DNA of 49,758 bases from Streptococcus oralis. GTDB taxonomy: Bacteria; Bacillota; Bacilli; Lactobacillales; Streptococcaceae. Location of the stretch: contig NZ_KQ970762.1 in the NCBI RefSeq assembly GCF_001579175.1, positions 112,471-162,228 of the forward strand, written 5' to 3'. Position 1 is the stretch's first letter, and every line of letters starts with the position of its first letter. The notes beneath the pieces were generated by a model. The model was not told where the DNA came from. It was given only the letters and a program-made list of their open reading frames with translations, and did not search any database. Below, piece after piece: positions 26,097 to 34,275 of this stretch. A program made the translations under genes and the position numbers.

Positions 26097-26107
26097 TTCA
26101 TTCCTTT

Positions 26108-27406
26108 CTATAAACCGTACTGCGAACGTCTGCGGACGGTTGCTTTCCCACCTTCGATGCATTGAAGGCTATATCTCAGCGCATCCATCAAGTGGTTGTT
26201 CTTATCTTCTGGTTTGTTCAACCAATTGCCTTCTTTATCTCGTTGATAACAATAACTATAAAATTCATCCATGATGTGTTCACAATTCGGATGCACATAA
26301 ATAGCGTATCCTTGTAATTTGGACACGCCTGCCATGATACTATCCTTTCCCTTTCTACTCTCTTTGATTCGAGATATCCCGTGCTCTGACCTGAGTTCTT
26401 CAATCAATCGTGACTCTGCGCTATCTGCGATGATTGTAGAGCGATGATATCCTTTATCTTTTATCATCTTAGCGACTTCCTTGGTTATCAAACCAACCTT
26501 GTACGCTTCGTCAAAGATGTGTATCTCTTTTGTAGTATCGTTTATCAGCGAGCAACACAAAGCAGTTGGATCATGAGTAAAACCAAAGTCAAGACCGATA
26601 CATAATTTGTTAGCTGAATCTCGTAGTAATTCATCCTTATCGAAATCCTTGACAGTCACGTTCTCGTAGATTAAACCTTCAGCAACTCCCCACTCGCCAT
26701 CACAGACAATTCTAGCCCGTCTTGGATTCGTGTGATACAAGTCCTCATAACGCTTGATATCGACTTCGTCAAGCCATTCATTGCATCTAAAAGTTGTTGT
26801 AAGCGATAGCGTGTCTGCTCGCTGAGTCTCCTTATCAAAAAAGACACGTTTGAGCCAGTGCCTCTCATTCCATGGGTTGAATGTGACCGTGATTTGTTTA
26901 AAGAAATCAGGTACATCTAAGCTACCACGGATAGATTCAACAACTGTACTAAACTTATCTTCAGTCTCGATTTGATATGCTTCCTCGAACCAAGCCCAGC
27001 AAAGTATACCTACATCGACCGTGATAGATGTGATTTTAAGTTCATCATCCAAACCGCGGAAGAGGATCTTCTGGCCTGTTTCTTTGACAGTTATCTCAGG
27101 CAACGACTCGTTGAATTTAAACTTATGAGCGACTTTTAGTTGGTTAGCTGCCCACTTGAAATCCGTGTAGGTCGATTGTTTGTTTGTGTTAGAGTATCTA
27201 CGAATAACAAGTAAGTTGGCCCAGGGATATTTTAAAATGCGAGTAACATAGTTTAAAGCAGTCGTCTTTGACTTCTTCGAACCACGAGACCCTTTTACGA
27301 CTCTGTACAAGTTTCTCGAGCGCCAGAATTGACCATATCCACCACCTACTGTCTTAGGTAGGTCTACGATAATATCGTTCTGTTTAATCTGGTATGTCTG
27401 ACTCAT
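26108..27406 (-). CDS. terL: terminase large subunit
   Basis: 432 residues from ATG 27406 (MSQTYQIKQNDIIVDLPK); the longer frame to 27514 is inside terS. The ATPase half has the Walker A-like GSRGSKKSKTTA loop, the AWFEEAY Walker B with catalytic Glu, and a coupling TFNPW motif. The nuclease half shows GLDFGFTHDPTAL (first acidic residue), the IIADSAESRLIEELR segment, and the late NNHLMDALRYS acidic residue. It drives packaging and cuts concatemers. Confidence 0.95.
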   Translation of the reverse strand: MSQTYQIKQNDIIVDLPKTVGGGYGQFWRSRNLYRVVKGSRGSKKSKTTALNYVTRILKYPWANLLVIRRYSNTNKQSTYTDFKWAANQLKVAHKFKFNESLPEITVKETGQKILFRGLDDELKITSITVDVGILCWAWFEEAYQIETEDKFSTVVESIRGSLDVPDFFKQITVTFNPWNERHWLKRVFFDKETQRADTLSLTTTFRCNEWLDEVDIKRYEDLYHTNPRRARIVCDGEWGVAEGLIYENVTVKDFDKDELLRDSANKLCIGLDFGFTHDPTALCCSLINDTTKEIHIFDEAYKVGLITKEVAKMIKDKGYHRSTIIADSAESRLIEELRSEHGISRIKESRKGKDSIMAGVSKLQGYAIYVHPNCEHIMDEFYSYCYQRDKEGNWLNKPEDKNNHLMDALRYSLQCIEGGKATVRRRSQYGL

Positions 27407-27815
27407 TCGCAAACACCACCGTTCCAGAAATATCGACTTCGGATTTATCCGTCCAAAGCCTGTGACGTTTACCCAAAAGCTCGGCTGCCTTAATTCGATC
27501 TTTCGCTCCAACATCTATATCCGTAATCGTCTGACCTAGCTCTCCAATGCTAATCAAGGTCTGTTCTTGCGTTTCTCCTCGCATGACCGAAGTTAGGTAA
27601 GTAAGCACCTCTTCCTGCGTTGCAATTTTTTCAGACGCAAGCCGAGCCAGTCTTTCATCGATATAAGATTTGATTGTAGTATTTTGTAGTAACTTAGACG
27701 CGTTAGTATTAGCATATTTAGAGCTATACCCTGCCTTAATAGCTGCATCTGTCGCATTTCCGCTGATGATGTACTCATCAGCGAATCTCTGTTGTTTTAA
27801 AGTTAATTTAGCGAT
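27384..27815 (-). CDS. terS: terminase small subunit (ATC start likely)
   Basis: 143 residues if read from ATC at 27815. The N-terminus KLTLKQQRFADEYIISGNATDAAIKAGYSSKYANTNASKLL is the terminase_2-type DNA-recognition helix-turn-helix, and the rest (VGAKDRIKAAELLGKRHRLW) is typical. Homologues start M-A-K-L-T-L; here that codon is ATC with GGAGG nine bases upstream, and no ATG, GTG or TTG occurs in frame between the upstream stop and GTG 27608, which would cut off the DNA-binding domain. It overlaps terL by 23 bases. Confidence 0.88.
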   Translation of the reverse strand: MAKLTLKQQRFADEYIISGNATDAAIKAGYSSKYANTNASKLLQNTTIKSYIDERLARLASEKIATQEEVLTYLTSVMRGETQEQTLISIGELGQTITDIDVGAKDRIKAAELLGKRHRLWTDKSEVDISGTVVFANESDIPD

Positions 27816-27843
27816 TTTCCATCACCTCCATTTTTTACAACAC

Positions 27844-27868
27844 AAAAAGCCACACAATGTGTGACTTT
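27844..27868 (-). terminator. terminator upstream of terS
   Basis: The minus strand has AAAGTCACACA / TGTGTGGCTTT (one G-U pair) ending in TTTTT. It separates the early and late gene blocks, so late transcription must start below it or read through it. Confidence 0.75.
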
Positions 27869-28126
27869 AAAATAAAACCTCTAAGGGAATCAAACCCTCT
27901 AGCTTATAACTTATCCGGAATATAATTAGCTATGCAATCATGCAAGGTCTAGTCGCTCCGCAACCATTTGTAAGTTCAAAAAAATAACGACATCAAGGAT
28001 TGGACCCAAAAAGACTAAGAAGAAATCACTGGCTCGTCCCTGATACCGTTACAAAAAAATTATTAAAGGAGTCATCAGTCCGCTTTACCGTACTTGCTGA
28101 CAATATCATAATAGCACATTAAAAGT
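27869..28126 (-). other. structured noncoding region with tRNA-like modules between late regulator and terS
   Basis: No convincing gene in 258 bases. Two closed modules are visible on the minus strand. One (27875-27950, 76 nt) has a T-arm-like hairpin GAGGG-TTTGATT-CCCTT (27883-27899) and ends that can pair as AGACCTT with GAGGTTT. The other (27985-28051, 67 nt) is closed by a 10-pair stem TAACGGTATC / GATGTCGTTA and followed by seven T. The region could hold a packaging site, a late regulatory leader or RNA genes; which one is not clear. Confidence 0.5.
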
Positions 28127-28552
28127 TCACTTTAGTTCACTTCGTTCACAATTTTTAGATAAATTTTCAAAGGCAGACTTTCTGATTTTTTGAATAGCGC
28201 CTCTACTATATTTTAGCCTAGCTTCGACTTCATTCCATGTCATACCATCGATGTAAAACAACCGCATTACGATATTTTCTACCGGATCGTCTAGCGATTC
28301 GATCGCTTGAACTAACTCATCCCGCTCTTTATATAAAACTTGAATTTCTTGATAGAGCTGTTCCGTTTTATCAATAATCAGAATATTCAATTCTTCTGAT
28401 TGATTTTTATCATTCTTCGATTTTGGCATATTGTCAAACTGCTGTCCTCGTAAAATGCCTGACTTCAAACTGATAATTTCCTGATGTTTTGACTTCGCTT
28501 TGATATCAATGTACTGCAATGCTTTTAATCTTTGCTTGATATTTATCGTCAT
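28127..28552 (-). CDS. late transcription regulator, DUF1492/ArpU-like
   Basis: 141 residues. The C-terminal part (DPVENIVMRLFYIDGMTWNEVEARLKYSRGAIQKIRKSAFENL) is a sigma-70 region 4-like helix-turn-helix, preceded by a coiled coil. This is the DUF1492/ArpU-like family that stands at the end of the early operon in streptococcal phages and is thought to switch on the late genes. Position just before terS agrees. Start follows the 50-residue gene with no gap. Confidence 0.85.
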   Translation of the reverse strand: MTINIKQRLKALQYIDIKAKSKHQEIISLKSGILRGQQFDNMPKSKNDKNQSEELNILIIDKTEQLYQEIQVLYKERDELVQAIESLDDPVENIVMRLFYIDGMTWNEVEARLKYSRGAIQKIRKSAFENLSKNCERSELK

Positions 28553-28705
28553 TCATCCTCCTCGATGCCAATTAAAATCAGCTCTTTCTAAATCCAATAG
28601 CAAATCAACTACCTCTTGACCGCGCTGGCTTTCTAGCAATTCGTTGCCGACTGGCTTAGTTGCCATGACCTCAGCAATCCATTCTAACCAAACCTCATCT
28701 TCCAT
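28553..28705 (-). CDS. 50-residue hypothetical protein
   Basis: ATG 28705 to TGA 28553, starting MEDEVWLEWIAEVMATKPVG. The ATG shares its A with the stop of the preceding gene, and AAAGGAG stands upstream. The stop abuts the DUF1492 start. Acidic and helical; family unknown to me, but coupling on both sides supports it. Confidence 0.72.
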   Translation of the reverse strand: MEDEVWLEWIAEVMATKPVGNELLESQRGQEVVDLLLDLERADFNWHRGG

Positions 28706-28836
28706 CACTCCAACTCCTTTGTTTTGAGCGTAAGATTATTTAATAGATATGGTTCTCTTTGACGGGTTCCGTGGTTGAATCTATAAAGAACGCTCCATTG
28801 ACTCTTAGAATACGGATATCTGTTTGGTCGTTTCAT
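28705..28836 (-). CDS. 43-residue basic phage protein
   Basis: ATG 28836 to TGA 28705, starting MKRPNRYPYSKSQWSVLYRF. Its ribosome site GAGGAGGTGGAAGA lies inside the end of the DUF1642 gene, and start and stop codons overlap on both sides. It is basic and aromatic-rich; the function is unknown. Confidence 0.72.
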   Translation of the reverse strand: MKRPNRYPYSKSQWSVLYRFNHGTRQREPYLLNNLTLKTKELE

Positions 28837-29648
28837 TCTTCCACCTCCTCAATCTCAATACCCGGACAATCAAATACCCAGCCGAAGTTAGCTTCTTCTA
28901 GTTCTTTGAGGGTGTGATGTGTTTGATATAAAGTATTTTTGTCTTTGCTTGAAAATATCCAGTAGTTTTCGTTTCTGTTACGATTTAAAAAATTAAAATT
29001 AGTATCAATACCTTTCATCTTCACCAAATACCGCTTCTCTTCCTCGACCTCGTAGCCGAATTGGTGCATATTTATAAGGATTTGGATTGCTTTAGTGTTT
29101 ATGTCATCAAACCAATCCTTAAAATCATTTTCTGCCTGTTGCTCAAACCTATATACATAATCAAAAATATTAAATTCTAGAGCATATTTGTGTTTTTCGT
29201 ACCAATCAGCAACAAATTGCGGAATCACTGGCCTATTCAATTCTTTCCGAATCTTATCAGCATCTTTCAATTGTTCGCCAACCCATGCTCCCTCAAGTTT
29301 GCCTTGCTCGTAACCTTCACGCCATTTTGCATGACTGAAATCTTGTCCAAATTCACTCATGATAGCTTTCAACCAGACCTCTCTATTATGCAATGGCAAT
29401 TCTCGTAATCGTGCTAGTACGTTCTTGAGATAGCGCGGAGCTTCGTCTGCGTGACCTGTTTCGGGTTCGCCCTTGACATAAATCGCATCGTTTGGTGCAA
29501 TAATTTGTTCGCCGTAATCAAGTTTAACAACGTTCTCAACAAACCTGTCATCAAGCACCTTTAAGCTAACTATCTTCCCTTTTATTAAAACATCTGTTCC
29601 GATAGGGAACAAAATCCGTGGGACATTAATCAATTCCTGCTTATTCAT
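28833..29648 (-). CDS. DUF1642 phage protein
   Basis: 271 residues. It has the DUF1642 end region (VIPQFVADWYEKHKYALEFNIFDYVYRF ... FGYEVEEEKRYLVKMKG) preceded by a segment with YGEQIIAPNDAIYVKG and a helical middle. These proteins are common in early regions of streptococcal and lactococcal phages and have no known function. It overlaps both neighbours by four to eight bases. Confidence 0.83.
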   Translation of the reverse strand: MNKQELINVPRILFPIGTDVLIKGKIVSLKVLDDRFVENVVKLDYGEQIIAPNDAIYVKGEPETGHADEAPRYLKNVLARLRELPLHNREVWLKAIMSEFGQDFSHAKWREGYEQGKLEGAWVGEQLKDADKIRKELNRPVIPQFVADWYEKHKYALEFNIFDYVYRFEQQAENDFKDWFDDINTKAIQILINMHQFGYEVEEEKRYLVKMKGIDTNFNFLNRNRNENYWIFSSKDKNTLYQTHHTLKELEEANFGWVFDCPGIEIEEVEE

Positions 29649-29829
29649 CTTCCAACTCCTTTAACTGTCCTTTCATTTTCTTCACTCGCTTTTTCAACAA
29701 GTCACGTTCTTCCGACCTGCTAAAAGCAAGTGATTTTACGCAAGGCTTAGACAATTCTACTATCCTTGCCTCTGTCTGCTCGATTGACCGCTTCAATCCG
29801 TCAATCATTATTTGTTTGTTGTTTTTCAT
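29641..29829 (-). CDS. 62-residue coiled-coil phage protein
   Basis: Charged and helical (GLKRSIEQTEARIVELSKP ... RDLLKKRVKKMKGQLKELEDE), probably a coiled coil. It overlaps the DUF1642 start by eight bases. No family recognised. Confidence 0.7.
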   Translation of the reverse strand: MKNNKQIMIDGLKRSIEQTEARIVELSKPCVKSLAFSRSEERDLLKKRVKKMKGQLKELEDE

Positions 29830-29832
29830 GGT

Positions 29833-30048
29833 TTAACCTGCCTGTTTCTCAAGCCAGCTGAAGAGCAGGCCGAACTGCTCCGTCACCAGCTCATCATCGT
29901 TGTATTGTTTACAAATTTCTCCGATGGACGACACAGCCCACAGCCAATAGACATCTGAACCAAAACCGACCTCTTGACTTTTCTGGTTACTGCGCGTCAT
30001 CCATTCCGGAATAACTCTGCTAAAGAAATCAATATAATTGATTTTCAT
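29833..30048 (-). CDS. 71-residue hypothetical phage protein
   Basis: Begins MKINYIDFFSRVIPEWMTRS and contains YWLWAVSSIGEICKQYNDDELV. It overlaps the RusA stop by four bases and lies three bases before the next gene. I associate it with small phage proteins of unknown function found next to RusA; no function can be given. Confidence 0.7.
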   Translation of the reverse strand: MKINYIDFFSRVIPEWMTRSNQKSQEVGFGSDVYWLWAVSSIGEICKQYNDDELVTEQFGLLFSWLEKQAG

Positions 30049-30446
30049 GGCAATTCCTCAATCTTGATATAGATCCCGACTGTATCCGCCCAGAACTTTT
30101 CGACAATCTCGCTGGCCACTTGTGCATCATCTTGCCAGTAGCCAAGTTTTGTCATGCAGTCCTTGAGTAGCTTCTGCAGATTATCCGTATCTGGCTTTGT
30201 GGTCTTGTACTGGCCGTCGTAGCTTTTTTTGATACGAGGGAAGCACCACTTGACCGTCAGACGAATCGCTCCTTTAATTTTATTCGGAGGTACATGCTGC
30301 GCAAGCAAGCTATCAAATTTTGCTCTGGCATTTTTCAAATCCTCTGGCTCATAAAAGATTGGCTTACCAAATTGGACATTTACCTTTTTTTGTTGGTGAG
30401 TCGTTGTTGGAATTTTTTGCATAGGTAAAAAGAATTCAATATACAT
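30045..30446 (-). CDS. RusA-family Holliday junction resolvase
   Basis: 133 residues. The family pattern is present: VRLTVKWCFP-like beta strand (AIRLTVKWCFPRIKKSYDG), the KPDTDNLQKLLKDCMTKLGYWQDDAQVAS core with the catalytic acidic residues, and a basic segment before it. RusA enzymes resolve four-way junctions in phage recombination and packaging. It is the first gene after the repeat field. The ribosome site GGAG is 13 bases before ATG, somewhat far. Confidence 0.92.
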   Translation of the reverse strand: MYIEFFLPMQKIPTTTHQQKKVNVQFGKPIFYEPEDLKNARAKFDSLLAQHVPPNKIKGAIRLTVKWCFPRIKKSYDGQYKTTKPDTDNLQKLLKDCMTKLGYWQDDAQVASEIVEKFWADTVGIYIKIEELP

Positions 30447-30479
30447 TTTTATAAATGTACTCCTTTCTTTTTTTAAATT

Positions 30480-30850
30480 TCGCTTTTAGTCCACGTCAGG
30501 GGACAGGGTTACAGGGTTACAGGGGGCGTAGCTCAATCGCCCCTGTTCCTGTACCTGTACCCATGGACCATCAGGGACATTTCCTAAATATTCTTCTTTC
30601 GGAGAAAGAGAATATTCTGTCCCTTATTTTGTCCCTAGGGACATTTTCGATAAATAATCGACTTTGTCCCTCATTTTGTCCCTCAAATTGAACTTGTAGA
30701 GACAAGGACATTTTCGATATTTTGTCCCTCGTCCCTAAGGACATTTTTGATAGACATAATCGAATTTGTCCATCGACTTTGTCCTTGTCCCTCATTTTGT
30801 CCCTAGGGACAAACTCGATTGTTTTTTTTGTCTCTATCTTTGTCCCTAGG
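30480..30850. repeat. GGGACA repeat field, candidate replication origin
   Basis: This roughly 370-base gap lacks a gene. From 30570 to 30850 the hexamer GTCCCT or its complement occurs about ten times, in both orientations, often as TTTGTCCCT, and twice as the palindrome TTGTCCCTAGGGAC. Many copies are joined by TCGAT-containing spacers (ATTTTCGAT, AATCGA). At 30499-30528 ACAGGGTT and related units repeat as well. It lies directly downstream of the primase-helicase gene, where phage origins with iterons are common. Confidence 0.65.
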
Positions 30851-33128
30851 TGTCTGATTTTGCTATAATTTCTTTGTTTTTTACTTCAAAATTACCATTA
30901 TTTTTTATCCATCTACGGACTGTTTTTTCACTTACTGGCTTTTCCTCGGTTGAAAAATATCCAATTAAATCATCAATAGTAACTGGACTAATCCCGTCTG
31001 CAAGAGTTGAAATTGCAGTTTCTATTTTTTCAGAGCGTTTCTCAGAGCGTTCTTTTTTTGAACTTTTTTTATCGAAATTCTTCTTCCAAGGCGAATTGTT
31101 CCCATTCACATCTTCACCCAATTGTATATCCGCCAACACACCCGATTCATCAAGTGTATGCACTGGATAGCTGAACCACATGTTGACTGGCTTGAACTTG
31201 GCAAACTCTCGAAGCGTGCCTTCGACGCGCCATGCGGTCGCTATCTGGACCTTGTTACGGACTTCTTCGAGTTTGTCTGTGTAAGGCGCCCGAGCCATGA
31301 CATCAGGAATACCTTTCTCGAAGTGCGTCCGCATTTGCGCAGGGCTCAATAGATCATCTAGTCCGACATTTTGCTGGTAATAGGCATTATTTAGCTCTTG
31401 CAAGGCCTGTTTGTATACTTCGCACGCTGCTTGATTCAGTCTTTGAGTAAGCAATTCCTCTGACACTTCCAGCTCGACCAAATCAATAAGCGCGTCAGGA
31501 TCCCTAGCGAATACACCCGAACCACTGGCACGGTCCATGGACTTCTTGCCACCTTGCGAACCTTTTGAGTGGTGATGGCAGTAGATAACACTAGAGCCGA
31601 GCTCTGTGGCCACTTTATCGAATTGATTGGTAAAGTGTGCCATCTGGTCTGCGCTGTTCTCGTCTCCAGTCAGGACCTTGTAAATCGGGTCGATAATAAC
31701 TGCGATATAATTCTTCTTCAAAGCCCTGCGGATAAGCTTAGGCGCTAGCTTGTCCATCGGTACGGTCTTTCCACGCAAATTCCAGATATCAATGTTACTG
31801 ATGTTCTGTGGTGGTAATCCCATGGCTTGGTAAACATCGCGGAATCGATGCAAGGCGGACGGACGGTCTAGTTCCAGATTGACATAGAGGACACGCCCTT
31901 GGGTACAATCCCAACCAAGCCATTTCTTGCCCTCGGCAATAGCGATTGACATCTCAATCAAAGCGAATGACTTACCAGCTTTTGAAGGCCCGGCAATCAG
32001 CATCTTATGACCTTGACGAAGCACGCCTTTAATCAGCTCAGGCGCCAATTCTGGCAAATTATCCCAACTGTCGGCCAATCCTTCAGGATCAGGTAAATCA
32101 TCGTTCAAGTCTTCGATGTATTGGTACCACTCGTCCCAATCAGCTTTACCAATGTTGGTATCTACTAGAAATTGCTTCTGGCCATTTCGGACGAAACCTG
32201 GCATGCGCGAAAGTCTACTTGGATTTTTATTTTGAGTATCAACTATAATTCCGTTCTTCTGACAGATTTTATAAAGATAATCAACCCGGTTCCGATACTC
32301 TTCATAATTCTTAGCATCTACTTTGACGATGGCATGCAATGACTTGTTCCCACTGTGTACTAAGGCTGCAATTGGCAATTCAAGTTCTTTGTAGATGGCA
32401 TTCTGCTTGTCAATCGGCATGCTATCGGATTCGACCAGAGCATAGCGAAAATCTGTCACATTTTCGTTTTTAGCGCCCTTGCCATCCATGGGATTGAATC
32501 GCACCCATGCGCCAGCTTCTTCGTGATAGTCACCAAGGACAGCTCCAATATCTCCATTACATTCTTGTAAGAGCTGAATCAACTCACCAGCTGTACGATC
32601 ATATGCTCCCTTAGTTGGCAGCCATTTAACAATCTCGCCAGTTTCGTCGTCAATCTTGGGGTAGCACTTGGTCACATAACCGACATTTTCACCGGCTTCA
32701 AAAAGTGTTTCAAGGTATTTGATGATTTCTTGTACTGGATTCCAAACTGTCGGCTCGTGGATTTCCTTGCCCTCGATCCAATCTTTATCAATGACACGAT
32801 AATCACGATCTATTGTATCGGTCCAGCCTAACTCATGCGCATTCTCACTATCATAGCCAGATTGCGACACCCAGCCGTTTTCTTTTGCAAGTTGGGTAAT
32901 AGTCGCACCCGTCACGATAGTTCCTGCTTCCTCGTTGAAGGTATCCCATTTCTTGAAACACTCGAATTTCTTGTATCGACTATCATTTTGCGACCAGTTA
33001 TCCCAGTCAGATGCCGTATATCCTTCATGCTTGAGGGCCATGCCGACATTGACCCACGTTTGATAATCTACCGTGGCAGGATTGATATAATCCAGCAACG
33101 GCAACAAATTAAAATCATTCTCTGCCAC
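30846..33128 (-). CDS. phage replication primase-helicase with PriCT-2 and RepA-like ATPase domains
   Basis: 760 residues from GTG 33128 with AAGGAG upstream. Residues 1-90 form a PriCT-2-type helical domain (TVDYQTWVNVGMALKHEGY). A primase/DUF-like part follows (LVHSGNKSLHAIVKVDAKNYEEY and the KNPSRLSRMPG motif). A RecA-like ATPase stands at about 375-590 with Walker A AGPSKAGKSFAL, Walker B YIAVIIDPIYK, and the CHHHSKG motif, as in RepA hexameric helicases. The C-terminus has a winged-helix-like segment. It should prime and unwind at the phage origin. Confidence 0.92.
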   Translation of the reverse strand: MAENDFNLLPLLDYINPATVDYQTWVNVGMALKHEGYTASDWDNWSQNDSRYKKFECFKKWDTFNEEAGTIVTGATITQLAKENGWVSQSGYDSENAHELGWTDTIDRDYRVIDKDWIEGKEIHEPTVWNPVQEIIKYLETLFEAGENVGYVTKCYPKIDDETGEIVKWLPTKGAYDRTAGELIQLLQECNGDIGAVLGDYHEEAGAWVRFNPMDGKGAKNENVTDFRYALVESDSMPIDKQNAIYKELELPIAALVHSGNKSLHAIVKVDAKNYEEYRNRVDYLYKICQKNGIIVDTQNKNPSRLSRMPGFVRNGQKQFLVDTNIGKADWDEWYQYIEDLNDDLPDPEGLADSWDNLPELAPELIKGVLRQGHKMLIAGPSKAGKSFALIEMSIAIAEGKKWLGWDCTQGRVLYVNLELDRPSALHRFRDVYQAMGLPPQNISNIDIWNLRGKTVPMDKLAPKLIRRALKKNYIAVIIDPIYKVLTGDENSADQMAHFTNQFDKVATELGSSVIYCHHHSKGSQGGKKSMDRASGSGVFARDPDALIDLVELEVSEELLTQRLNQAACEVYKQALQELNNAYYQQNVGLDDLLSPAQMRTHFEKGIPDVMARAPYTDKLEEVRNKVQIATAWRVEGTLREFAKFKPVNMWFSYPVHTLDESGVLADIQLGEDVNGNNSPWKKNFDKKSSKKERSEKRSEKIETAISTLADGISPVTIDDLIGYFSTEEKPVSEKTVRRWIKNNGNFEVKNKEIIAKSDT

Positions 33129-33141
33129 TGTTTTCTCCTTT

Positions 33142-34272
33142 TTATTTAAATTCCTTTGCTATTGCCGCAATGACATTGACTGTCACGCTGTTTCCGGCTT
33201 GTTTGTATAATTGACTATTGCTACTAACTTCTTGCGCTTTATCAAACGCCCAATCAGGAAAACCTTGTAACCTCCAGCACTCACGAGGTGTTAGTTTGCG
33301 AATACGATAGCCATCGGTGATTCCAAAACTTCCAGCTCGAACAGTACTACCTCCCCCACTTGATGTTAATGTCCCAACCTCATCTTTTGTGATTTTGTTG
33401 TAAAAGTCTACAACTTTGACCAGGTTATTCTCTTGATAGCTATTGCTAGTTAGAGTAGGAGCGATGTCATGTTCTCCGCCTCGATTATAACCGTGTGCTC
33501 TTTGAATAATTTTTACACCCTCCCCTTTATTTGTTGTGAGTGTAGGAGCCAATCCAGTTGAATCATAAACCTCTCCATTCATCCCATTTCCTGAAGGATG
33601 GATGTTTCCGATGGACCTCACTTTCTGCGATTTACTTTCAACAATGTACGCCCCTGCGCCTTGTGAGTTTCCGTATCTGGTTGTAATGGTATTGCTGTAC
33701 TGTTCGTTGATTGAAGTAGCTTGCTGGCCACTTTTTGAGAGAGGAAAAACTCTTCTGGTACATTCTCCTCTAAGATGGCCGATAATGAGCACGCGCTCCC
33801 TGTTTTGGGGGACTCCAAAATTCTTGCTGTTAATATTTTCCCATTCCACATTGTACCCCAATTCATCCAAGGCTCCGAGGATGGTCTCAAATGTAGCTCC
33901 TCCGTCATGGTTGAGGAGTCCTTTGACGTTCTCAAGGAATAGATATTTAGGTCTGAGAATAGATGCGAACCTTGCAATTTCAAAGAAGAGACTTCCTCGT
34001 GTATCTTCAAAACCTCGTCTGTTTCCTGCAATGCTGAAAGCTTGGCACGGAAATCCTCCACAGATAATGTCCACACGTCCGATTCCTCGAATAAACTCGT
34101 CTGATACTGCTGTGATGTCATGTAATTCTATTTCTCCCTTCGTATTGTGTATAGCTTTATAACTAGCTCTTGCGAATTTGTCAATTTCGCAAAAACCAAC
34201 ACATTCATGACCCGCGGATTCCATTCCAAGACGGAACCCACCGATGCCAGCAAATAAATCAAGAAACTTCAT
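33142..34272 (-). CDS. DNA (cytosine-5) methyltransferase
   Basis: 376 residues. C5 motifs in order: LFAGIGGFRLG (motif I), GFPCQAFSIAG (IV, catalytic Cys), ENVKGLL (VI), NFGVPQNRER (VIII), and YKQAGNSVTVNVIAAIA (X). The target-recognition region (about 175-330) is Gly/Ser/Asn-rich and holds repeated LAPTLTTNKG / IAPTLTSNS units. Orphan phage methyltransferases usually protect phage DNA from host restriction; no nuclease partner is nearby. A second long frame lies inside the gene. Confidence 0.95.
   Translation of the reverse strand: MKFLDLFAGIGGFRLGMESAGHECVGFCEIDKFARASYKAIHNTKGEIELHDITAVSDEFIRGIGRVDIICGGFPCQAFSIAGNRRGFEDTRGSLFFEIARFASILRPKYLFLENVKGLLNHDGGATFETILGALDELGYNVEWENINSKNFGVPQNRERVLIIGHLRGECTRRVFPLSKSGQQATSINEQYSNTITTRYGNSQGAGAYIVESKSQKVRSIGNIHPSGNGMNGEVYDSTGLAPTLTTNKGEGVKIIQRAHGYNRGGEHDIAPTLTSNSYQENNLVKVVDFYNKITKDEVGTLTSSGGGSTVRAGSFGITDGYRIRKLTPRECWRLQGFPDWAFDKAQEVSSNSQLYKQAGNSVTVNVIAAIAKEFK
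33618..34121 (-). other. 167-codon open frame nested in the methyltransferase gene
   Basis: In the +1 frame relative to the methyltransferase, an ATG-initiated frame runs MTSQQYQTSLFEESDVWTLS ... CSLSAILEENVPEEFFLSQ ... LLKVNRRK. Similar proteins are, in my memory, annotated next to phage C5 methyltransferases, so the frame may be conserved. No strong ribosome site precedes it. It may be a by-product of conserved codons in the main frame. Confidence 0.3.
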
Positions 34273-34275
34273 ACA

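Noticed and set aside
30571-30795. 74-codon minus frame in the repeat field
   Set aside because: It is a translation of the GGGACA repeats with no ribosome site.
30480-30850. CRISPR array
   Set aside because: Repeats are short, in both orientations and irregularly spaced, with no cas genes.
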